DNA of 64,000 nt from Penicillium oxalicum (taxonomy: Eukaryota; Ascomycota; Eurotiomycetes; Eurotiales; Aspergillaceae). Shown here one piece after another: positions 55,564 to 64,000 of the stretch (positions within the stretch are counted from its first letter, which is position 1; the number at the start of each line of letters is the position of its first letter). The notes beneath the pieces are model-generated. The model had not been told where the DNA came from, searched no databases, and saw only the letters and a program-made list of their open reading frames with translations. Location: assembly GCF_001723175.1 (NCBI RefSeq), contig NC_064656.1, forward strand, positions 1,426,001 through 1,490,000. The letters are read 5' to 3'. A program made the translations under genes and the position numbers.

Positions 55564-56319
55564 TTAATCCCAGCTGTCTCAAGGTTAGCAGGAGCCATCT
55601 AATTTTGTGTAAAGTTCAGGCAAGCAGTGACATACCCGGTGTCCTTTTGGCGGACAATGTCCCCGCTGTCCCCTGTTTCCTTTCCCTGTGATTTGAACGT
55701 TAGTCAAGTGAACACGTAGACTTGTATCAGTTGCACGCACAGTCTTCTGTCCCTCCACAACCAGCTTATCCATTTGATAGAACTGGCTGATGATGGTTTG
55801 CCGCTGTAAGAACAAAATAAAAAAAATTAGCTTATTGCACTTGACTGCGGGCGAGACGAGGGCTGGCTTTGGGTAGCTAAGTGCCGTAGGCTTCACGAAT
55901 AGCCAGAGCGCTCGGCGAGTATCGTCCTCAAGGAGGGCGAGAAACAGAGTTGTCTGAGAATGAATTGCAAAGCTTTTGACTGACCTTCAACAGACGCAGG
56001 TTCTGCAGACCATCTTGGATCAGCTCTTGTATCCGACGCTCCTCTGTTTCGCCTTTGTGCTCGCGGAACGAGTCCCGCGTCTTGCGGCGAGCGTAGTCGC
56101 GGAAGTTATAGTTGGAGAACTGGGAGGACTGGCGCAGCAGAGAGCGGAACTATGATGCAGAAGACGAGGTGTCAGGTCAGATCAGATTGAACAATAGCAA
56201 ATGCATCCCTCGAAGCTCGATTTGACGCCGAAAGACTGCGCATCCCAATCTCATAAGCCAGCACATACCAAGGACCGGACCTGGAAGGCCGTCTCGCGCT
56301 GCATAGTAGCCACAGACAT
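55564..56319 (-). CDS. isd11: Isd11 (LYRM4), iron-sulfur cluster assembly factor
   Basis: Five exons (56319-56269, 56149-55985, 55803-55741, 55685-55636, 55573-55564) give 112 residues. The LYR-family start is MSVATMQRETAFQVRSLFRS, with the motif degenerate as LFRSLLRQSSQFSNYNFRDY. Helix 2 reads ARRKTRDSFREHKGETEERR and helix 3 IQELIQDGLQNLRLLKRQTI. The C-terminus SQFYQMDKLVVEGQK through IVRQKDTGWD matches fungal Isd11. Isd11 binds and stabilises the cysteine desulfurase Nfs1, together with acyl-carrier protein, in the mitochondrial matrix. The final exon is 10 bp (C, Trp, Asp, stop), yet it restores the conserved GWD ending, which supports it strongly. One donor is GTGCGT (55740). Confidence 0.95.
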
Positions 56320-56807
56320 GGAGTTTGATCCGATGAGATGCCAGGTGCAAGATCGAGAAGATCTGATGGAGTGCTCGGGTCAAGATAGGTGACTGGCTCG
56401 ATTGTCGGGTGGACGGCGGATCAAGACAAGGTCAACGGAGGTAGCGGTCCGAGATTCAGTGCCCAGTTAGCGCTTCTCTAGTGCCAAAGAAGCTTCGCAG
56501 ATACTCAAGTGTAGATCGAGTAAAAGTGTGATACACTCCGATCTCCAATGTCGATCAGAAATGTAGAATGTGGCGGCGGATTTGACAAAGTCAACTTCCC
56601 CGGACAAAGCGCAGGGCGGGAAATTCTTTTGCGCTCGGAGGTGAATGACGGAGTTACCGGGGCCGAGCTTCTTCAATAAACACGCCGCGCGCAGACTAGC
56701 GTTGACTTTATCAATCAGCTTCTGCTTAGCTTCCCATCACAGTCAACAGTGATTCGCCACAACTCTGGACACTTTGAGCTCGACACATTCAAGTCTAATT
56801 GAGGATC
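56320..56807. promoter_or_regulatory. Divergent promoter of ISD11 and VMA22
   Basis: 488 bp between two divergent start codons. No additional gene or repeat was found. Confidence 0.55.
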
Positions 56808-57732
56808 ATGTCCGAACTACCCACCCCGCCACCATCTCGTCCGGGATCAGAGGCTCCTGAAACCGCGACAAAGACGGTTGAAGCCTCGGCGGAGCTGTTG
56901 CAGTCTCTAGACCTTCTACTGGAGAGCTACTTGCACCTGTTAGATCGCCAGCAGGCATTGCAATCGGGGCTCTCGAAAAGCCTTGCATCGGTAAGTCTTC
57001 TTTGCTTGAAAGCGAGGAAGCTGAGACCGAAAGGAAATTAACTCAATGAACAGGGGTTCCTCTCCCTGGCTCATGCAAATTATACCTGTCCTCCAGGGCG
57101 CCGGTATGGCGCGGACTATTACGATGAACGAATGAAGGCCACGCGCAGAATGTCAGCAGACCAGCGGTATTCTAGTGACCGAGCCATTTACTGATGCTGT
57201 ATGCCTTGTCAGATCTATTCACACCAAGCCCGCTCAAGGTCCATCTAACGATTCCCCGACGGACGAAGAGCCTGTCAGCGAACTCACTGCCCGAAACCTC
57301 GGCTATACCTTTACTGTTGGGGAGGTGAAGAAGCAAGAAGTCGATCAATCTTCCAGCGAGGCAGACGCAACAGAGAAATCCTCATTGGAAGCTTCCGAGC
57401 ACGAAGCTACTGCGAACGAGCCCCCCACACATCAAACTACCGGCGAATCCGAGCAACCATCATCCGAAGACTCGCCAGAGGACGAGTCCACGGAAAAAGC
57501 AACCAAGCCTCGTCGCAAAAGGTTTCACTCCGACAACCCGCTTCACTGGTATGGCATTCTGGTGCCAGCATCACTGCGCTCCGCCCAAAAGTCGTTTACG
57601 GAGGGCATACAAACTCAGGTTCCGGATTTGGCCGGTACAATCGTCGAGATGCGTGGGCTCGAGCAAAAGATTCGCCAGGTTCGCGCGAAAATTGGCATTG
57701 ACACAAGAGGAGACGTGGTGGAAGAGCCATAA
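56808..57732 (+). CDS. vma22: Vma22-like (CCDC115) V-ATPase assembly factor
   Basis: Three exons (56808-56990, 57054-57151, 57213-57732) give 266 residues. The N-terminal helical pair is LLQSLDLLLESYLHLLDRQQ followed by ALQSGLSKSLASGFLSLAHA and a conserved tail GRRYGADYYDERMKATRRI. After an acidic Ser/Thr/Glu-rich insert of about 90 residues comes the second conserved block, HWYGILVPASLRSAQKSFTE, then VEMRGLEQKIRQVRAKIG. This two-block layout fits Vma22, which with Vma12 and Vma21 assembles the V0 sector of the vacuolar proton pump at the ER. The second donor is GTCAGC. An open frame begins earlier at 56799, but the ATG at 56808 is the likely start. Confidence 0.88.
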
Positions 57733-60399
57733 TGTGGACTGAAAATCGGACACCGACTACGCAGGACTACTGCTGCATGCCAGCCCTGGATCTGCAGCGA
57801 TAATGACTAGCTCGTGATTCGATTCTTATCGCGGGCTGAAGGCCCAGAGTAAGAAGTGGGTTTGTTGAAATAGACTCCCACAGTGTGCGCTATCCGTCGT
57901 CCTCAAATCTACAGTGCAGGTCATCCAGCGCTTTTGTCAGGCCATTACAAACTCGGCATGTCTCTCAAAAAATCACACCTACAGTGATCCGCTCGGAGTG
58001 CTGATGTCAAAGGACCAATATGTTCTGTGTGGGATACTATGAAATAGCTTGCTTCACGTCGAATCAGCGTTGCTTGACGCGGCCGTCGACGATGTTTCAG
58101 AAGCAAAAGCCATTTACGTCAGGTACACACGAATGTACTTCTGTTGTGCTCTTGTGCTTCTGCACGTAGGACATGCATCGGGACGGCCCCATGGGTGCAA
58201 GAGTGATGTCAACAAGACAGAATTTCTTTCTTGCTCTACTACACACAGATCCCTGTAGTATGGGTAGATTTCCAAGGTCACTCGCTGGAACTTTACATTA
58301 CGAATATGGAATGACGCGCAATTTGGCCACCACCCTGACTTTCCAGGAATGTGCAACATCCACAGCTCATAGCCCTGGGACGTAAGGACTTGATGCACAG
58401 ATAAGTCAAGGGGCTGGAATTGACCAACGGTTTCGCTGGACCTGTCGTGGACCTTGATATGGTCATGTTGGCTCGAGTCTTTTTCGGGTTATGGGGTTTC
58501 CACTGAGCCTCAACAGACCTCTCGAAGACAGTGAGATTTGAGATGGGTCGGCTTTCGGACTTACCGTACATCCTTTGGGTATTGAAGCTTTGCATGTGCA
58601 ATATGCAGTTCCGGACTGTCTCAAAGAAGGCTTCTACAACATATTCTGCATATCTCGAGGGACCCGTTCTATAAAAAGGATATCTCTTCGCTGCGAAACT
58701 CGATCATCTTCTTCACTCCCCCCCTTTTTGGCATGTCCACTACAGTATTGTACTACAATCCTGGAGTTTACTAAAGAGGAGTACCAAACCCGGGGACACC
58801 GACAGGAACTACAGATGGTTGAGAAACAATCCATCTGATTTGTGATGATCATGTGCAGCGAGGTGTTTCAAGTGATGGAAATCCAAGACATGGAGAAAAC
58901 CCCGACCGGGCCAAAATAGGAAGAATTGACCGGTCGATTTTCCTTTGCCATTGTGGCCTCCATTCCACTTCAATTGAGTGACTTTTTTTTAATCCATCCA
59001 CTATCAATCACATCCGCCCATTCCTGTAGCTGGGTCACAACTTCTACTCTTCCCCTCCAGAAACAGTTGCGTGGTCGCTTGCGACGCATCGAGCCTCCCC
59101 CCGTCAGTCAGACTGAATCGGCTTCTCAGCCAGACACTGAGGGGAGAATTTTCAACGTGCGACGTGAAGAGCTTAAAAGCTTTTTTTTTGGCTTTCCTCG
59201 CGACCGAACCAACTCATGCCGATCTCGTCTAGATCTTTGCCTCTGTGCCTTACTGCATAATCACATCATGGTTGATCATGATGAAGCTTGCACCCAGCAC
59301 ATCGCTCGGGTGCCGAGATCCTCTGCAACCCCACACGATATCGCAGCAGTATCTGCCCAGTGGCCGTTGTCTCGAAAATGAGGGTCGATCGCTGATAAGC
59401 TCAAAGTCGCCGTACGGATTGCAACATCATCATGCTGGCATAGCTTGGTGACAAGTCAAATCTCATGCTCAATTCGGCTTCCACGCAAATGGCTGTCTAG
59501 TTGGGAAGAAGCCGAGATGCACGGTTCTTGATGAGCACTCGGGAGTGCTTTTAAAGGTAGATGTTCAATCGAGACAGTCGTCTGTTCAGTAGTCGCTTGC
59601 AGTTGCACACTCTCTTTTTCGACTCTCGACTCTCCACTCTCCACCTCTCGAATCGGGTCAAGTCTTCCCTCGAGCGGGTCTCTTCTCCATCTCTCTCTCC
59701 TTCCCCCCTTTTCCCTTAGTTGTCAAGATGAGACGTAGCGTCGGAGACTAAGAAACGGGAGTTCTCCACTCGTCGGCCGTGACTGGTGCCGCGGCAGTTG
59801 CCTCGCCTCAGGAACAAACAAACTTTTGGACAAAAGCGGGATCATGATGCATGGATGTGGTACGTTTGAAGATGTGGGTTAGTCACGCTCACCCGCACGT
59901 CTGCCGGGCTCCGCGAGCTCTCGCTTGGATTTGACTTGAAACTGGTCGCTTTTACCCCTGGGCCATTGAGAGGCCGAGAGTCGGTTAGCAACTTTTCCTC
60001 TGGCTTTTGTGAGAACGCAAGTTTTGAGTGTTTTATCTTATTTTTTATGGGAACCAGGCTGAGTGAGCAGGTTCCAGTCTCTGGTACAGGTTGCATTGCC
60101 ACTCATGATTCCATATGAAGTAGATTCCTCGCTACGTGCTTCGTCGAGAGGAGGTAGAATTCGCATCGTTGCAACGGTCAGGGACTCAAGGGACTGGTTG
60201 CCAGGACCGTTGTTATTGGTGGATGTCGGAACCATGAGTATGTCCGTACGCCTCTCTTCGGCGAGCTCTCAATTGGGATTTATGCGTCCTGGGAAGAACG
60301 GGGGGCTGGGTGAGCATGTTCCGTGTCTGTGTCTCCTGCTTGGTGATGAGTGACTCCTTGAGTCGCTCCTCCAGTATTTGATTGCTTATTCGTGGTGTT

Positions 60400-60420
60400 C
60401 ACTGCTCACTGCTCATTGCT
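60400..60420. repeat. Three copies of a 7 bp unit
   Basis: CACTGCT, CACTGCT, CATTGCT in direct tandem. Confidence 0.85.
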
Positions 60421-60659
60421 CTGTAGTTCAGGGATTACATGATAACCGGAGGGTCTTGCCTGTTCAATGGAATCCTAGTACTTAAGTTTGTCGTCCTAGT
60501 CACGGACTAGTAGTCAGTGCATCAGTGGGGCCACGAGGATATCCCAAATCGTAGAACTTGGGGCCTAGTTGCATAATTGTCGAACGGCTAAGATTGGAAT
60601 GCCACGAACACGGGTGGACGGTTCAAGTCATGGAGGCGGAGAACCGAAGAATTGGAGAG

Positions 60660-60705
60660 TTTTTTTTTTTTTTTTTTTTTTTTCTTTTTTTGGGTAGGTA
60701 CCTAC
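60660..60705. repeat. Poly-T tract followed by a 12 bp palindrome
   Basis: A run of 24 T, one C and 7 T occupies 60660-60691. It is followed by the perfect palindrome GTAGGTACCTAC at 60694-60705. Confidence 0.95.
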
Positions 60706-60859
60706 GGCCGGCGGGGGTCATGGCTGGGTGAGAGTGTACCTGTCAACTGGGTACCTGACATGAATCTAGTTTGTTTGAGTATTCCCAAGAAAGAAGAAAA
60801 AACCTCTATGGACGCGATAGACCGTGTGCCTCCCAATGTGTGACGATGTGACTGTGTAC

Positions 60860-60881
60860 TTATGTGTAAATTATGTGTAAA
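60860..60881. repeat. Two copies of an 11 bp unit
   Basis: TTATGTGTAAA occurs twice in direct tandem. Confidence 0.9.
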
Positions 60882-62162
60882 TCCATTGCCCCCACTTTGA
60901 ACGTGTCGATAATGCCAGAAGGGAAATGAGAAGGGATTTAATCTAATTCCACAGGATACTATCGTATCCAAAGTGAGCACCCTGAATCACTAGTCACTCA
61001 ATCAGGCGGGGCCTCTCGAGAGAGACGGTCCTCTCAGACTCATCCCAAGTCCTGAACTCCGTTCCGTCTCTGACCAAGGAATTCTTCCATGGGCGATTTT
61101 TCCTCCCCAATTCTGTCCTTACCGGGCCCTCAAGACCTTCCAGACTCTCACCAGGCGTGCGGATCTGGGTAATAGTGTTGGTACCCTTGACACTGGACAG
61201 AGATACGACGGGACGAGCCTCGAGGTCGAAGTGACTGGTGTTCTCGCTCTCTCTTCTCCTACGCCCCCCCGTACAGATTCCACAATCCGCAGTCTCCACG
61301 GTGGACTCGATGTGACTGTCGCGCCTCAAGCCACTCTGATCTTTCTCTCTTCCTCTTTCCCCCTCGCGCGTCACTCTTTGTGTGCTTTCCTTTCCTGTTG
61401 AAGAGCTTGAGGCTCTTGTGCTTGTCTACTGGTGCGGTTCTTGAACTGTAAGTTGCCTCTCGACAAGAGGCAATCCATACTCCATAGTATTGGGCCAAGC
61501 CTGTCCGGCTCAGCTGCCAAAGAACCATCATTAATTCAATTCAACAGGTTTCTAGATCCCTGGACTCGCTGGTTTGATACTGGCAATCTGATTGAGTCCG
61601 ATTCTTTTCAACCAGTCTACAGCCTTTTCCATTCCTTTTTGCTACTGTTTGTGTTCTTTTTCTTGTGATTTCGACTGTCAGTAAGGCCCCTTGGTCGTGA
61701 CCGTGTCTGGCAACCTGAATGGGATCCTGACCGTGGATATAGAAGGCAGTCTTTGCCCTTCAATTCTCTCTTTCCGATTACCAGTTCGAGTTCATTCTTT
61801 TCCAAAAAAAAATCTGCCGTGATCTCAAACTGCATTCAATTGGTCTCAGACACTCAACCGGCTTCGCTCCTTATTCGACCATTCATTCTGGTCTACACTC
61901 TCTTGATATCTTCACCGGCGTGCGAGCACATCGGTCAATCGCGCCACGACCTCATATCCTTGAAGACGTACAGGTCTATTCCCATATTTGAAAGAAGCAT
62001 TGAGTCAAGATCATCACCACTCTTTCTGCTCGACTTGATGCCACGGAGACACTCGCTTCAATCTGCATTGTGGATGAATCTGAACCCAACGTCGGCGCCG
62101 TATATCACCTTTTGACTCGCCACCTAGTGACCCCTTCTCGGTTTCGTGGGACAGCAAGACCA

Positions 62163-64000
62163 ATGAGTTCGCATGTCCCTGACATGCATGGGTCCGTCCC
62201 TCTTTCTACGAATGGTCCCAATCGTCAAGGATCGGTGAAGAGAGCGAGAGAACAACTCCAGGCCGGGGCTCGTCCAACTCGAGCCTCGCCGCCCGTGCCC
62301 GCAGCGAGAGGCCAGCTTCGACCTCCGCCTCCTCCCTCCAAACCCAACGACACGTTGACGGCCAAAGAGTTGGCGCATCGGACGCAATGGCCTCTGCCAG
62401 ACGGAGGCTTACCTATCTTCTTGGAACCGGAGGACCCCCAAGAACCCCAGCAACCACCACTCCTAATCCCTCGGGCACCACCACCCTCTCGGCCACCCCG
62501 TCCCAGCGAGATTCCTGCTTCCATTCCTTCTCCGTCGGTCTATTCGGTCCTCAGCGGTGGTGATTCTGAAACGCAATCTGTGTATCCGACCTTGCCTGCG
62601 CGAGCTTTCTCCGCGCCCCGACCTCTCTTCACCCAGACCCGTGACGATCCGGAATCCTCCCGTCCGTCGACCAAGGATGGATCGGCCAGCCCGACGAGCA
62701 CCTTGGACTTGAACCCCCGCATCTCGATCGCGACGGAAGATCTGTTTCATCGTCAATCAACCGCCTCCGGCTTATCATCACTCCCAGATGCGCCACCTCC
62801 TCGCCCCGACCATCCGCGCTTCCATGAGAAGGCTCGTCAACGCGCCGCGGGCCTGGCGCCTCCTCCTCATATGCCCAAGTCTGCTGTATCCACCATCTCG
62901 GAAGAACACTCAAGCTCTCGCCAAACTTTTGTCTCCGTCGCGTCCAGCCGTGCCATGCCTTCCAGCTGGGGCTCGGGACCCCCCGCGTCTGAGATCATGG
63001 GGGTGTACCTCGAGGACATGTCGGAAGGGGAGGACCGCGATCACGACCACCACGACGACAATGCCTTACTGGTGCGGAATGCTAGTCTCGGCAAGCGTGG
63101 CAAGCCCACGATGCGCACGATCTCAAGGGCAGGCTCAAGCCTAGAAGACCAAGTTCCCGCCCTGCCCTCCGTCTACCACCAAGGAGATGATCATCGCAAG
63201 CTGGCCACCGCCGCCGGTGCATCAGCCACTGAGACGACTGCGCGCCGCAATCTTCAGCGCCCCGGTCTGGATCGTCGAGTCTCCATCTCGACAGCCTCGG
63301 GGGAATCCTTTGTGGACCCGGAGAAGCCGCGATTCGCGCAGCAGCCCACCTCCTCGGCGGAAGATCTGGCCCTGGAGAAGGAGATTGAAGTCTTACCCAA
63401 GGCTGCACCCACGATGAGTGACAAGCGACCCAATGGCAAGAAGCCTCCACGTTTGAATCTGGGCGCGGTCCGCGACGCCGAGGCACGTGGCAGTCTCTCG
63501 AGTCTGTCAGACCTGATTCGACGCGCCACCAAGCTCGCGACCAACCTCGATCGAGGCCGGACCGCCAGTCGAAGTGACCTGGTGGACAAGGAGGCTGCGA
63601 TTTTTAAAAATGCTCTTGGTACGTTCATGTCAACAACGCCGGCTTGGAAGCCTGACGTTGCTCTTCCGTTTCACTGCTAACTCGTAGGTCTCGTCGGTTG
63701 CAGGCGAGCCAGGTCACCGTCGAGGGTCTGGTTCTATTTCGGATATCCTCACGTCCTTCCCGCGTCCAGGATACCAGACGCCAGAAAGTCACAGCTCATG
63801 GCCCGTGTTCTTTGGTCGGTCTGGTCTGCGCAATGTCGAACCCCTCCCCTCGGGGGATGAACCCCCCCGGAACGACAAGCCTGTCCGCAAATGCTGCGGG
63901 ATGCCTCGAAAGTGGTTCATTGTATTGTGCATCATTCTCTTCCTCGTCGTCATCCTCGCCGTTCTTCTTCCCATCTTCCTTGTTGCCGTGCCTCACCAAA
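62163..64000 (+). CDS. Glycoprotein-X-like cell-surface protein, N-terminal part (runs off the window)
   Basis: Exon 1 (62163-63618) and exon 2 (63704 to beyond 64000) give 584 residues so far. Residues 1-560 are Pro/Ser/Arg-rich and disordered, with a conserved patch LSSLSDLIRRATKLATNLDR at about 455-475 just before the intron. After the intron come GLRNVEPLPSGDEPPRNDKP, a basic Cys pair motif (RKCCGMPRKW) and one membrane helix, FIVLCIILFLVVILAVLLPIF. This order (cytoplasmic disordered N-terminus, RRAT block, CC motif, helix, then an outer part) resembles Aspergillus proteins annotated as glycoprotein X, whose extracellular part would lie past 64000. The start MSSHVPDMHG is the first ATG; the frame is open upstream to about 62070 without an ATG. 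Function is unknown; a cell-wall sensor-like topology is an inference. Confidence 0.8.

Larger units (their letters stand above)
57733..62162. other. 4.4 kb gene-poor region, probably long promoter and leader of the last gene
   Basis: No frame on either strand looks coding, and no splice model joins the short frames into known protein. The region contains a long T tract (60660-60691), short tandem repeats near 60400 and 60860, and from about 61240 onward many C/T-rich runs typical of a fungal 5' leader. Non-coding RNA or upstream ORFs are possible but not shown. Confidence 0.5.

Overview
The window is nuclear DNA from a filamentous ascomycete, most likely Eurotiomycetes (an Aspergillus/Penicillium-like member of Eurotiales). 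The grounds are dense housekeeping genes on both strands, introns of mostly 50-120 bp with GTANGT donors and CTAAC/CTGAC-like branch sites, a Rac GTPase beside the usual fungal set, a long PMT1-type O-mannosyltransferase, and a glycoprotein-X-like membrane protein at the right edge. I resolved 25 protein genes to exon level by finding splice sites that keep the frame and restore recognisable family sequence. I saw no tRNA, rRNA, transposon, CRISPR array or biosynthetic cluster.

Layout. 1-9.7 kb: a possible gene tail at the left edge, eIF1/SUI1 (+), EOS1-type ER membrane protein (-), a mitochondrial Mba1/mL45-like protein (+), and an F-BAR/RhoGAP protein of the Rgd1 type (-). 11.3-19.3 kb: a small ABM-fold protein (+), Rac GTPase (+), an RRM nucleolar protein of the Nop6 type (-), and the 90S pre-ribosome factor Cms1 (-). 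19.4-25.8 kb: kinetochore CENP-T (+) with an upstream ORF, SURF1/Shy1 (-), a UBX protein of the ERAD type (+), and a twin CX9C CHCH protein (-). 26.5-33 kb: the Rab GEF Sec2 (-), PDCD5 (+), Coq4 (-). 33.4-43.8 kb: a SETD3/SETD6/LSMT-like methyltransferase (+), a ketopantoate-reductase-like protein (-), C1D/Rrp47 (+), SF3A1/Prp21 (-), PMT1-type mannosyltransferase (+). 44-57.8 kb: a small mitochondrial membrane protein of unknown role (-), the DHHC palmitoyltransferase Erf2 (+), an Ash1-type SET histone methyltransferase with an H1-like tail (+), a large disordered protein of unknown role (-), the LYR protein Isd11 (-), and the V-ATPase assembly factor Vma22 (+). 57.7-62.2 kb is a 4.4 kb gene-poor stretch, and the window ends inside the glycoprotein-X-like gene (+).

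The genes do not form an operon-like system. Two themes recur. One is mitochondria: Mba1/mL45-like, SURF1, CHCH, Coq4, Isd11 and the 144-residue membrane protein. The other is ribosome and RNA biology: eIF1, Nop6-like, Cms1, Rrp47, SF3A1. A Rho-family GTPase and a RhoGAP lie within about 4.4 kb of each other. Many neighbours are divergent pairs sharing 110-850 bp promoters, or convergent pairs with gaps as short as 85 bp.

I found no convincing undescribed multi-gene system. The leads worth checking are local: an upstream ORF ending 14 bp before CENP-T, tiny coding exons in SEC2 and PDCD5, unresolved starts in three genes, overlapping open frames in the disordered-protein gene, a histone-H1-like tail on a SET methyltransferase, and the unusually long upstream region of the last gene.
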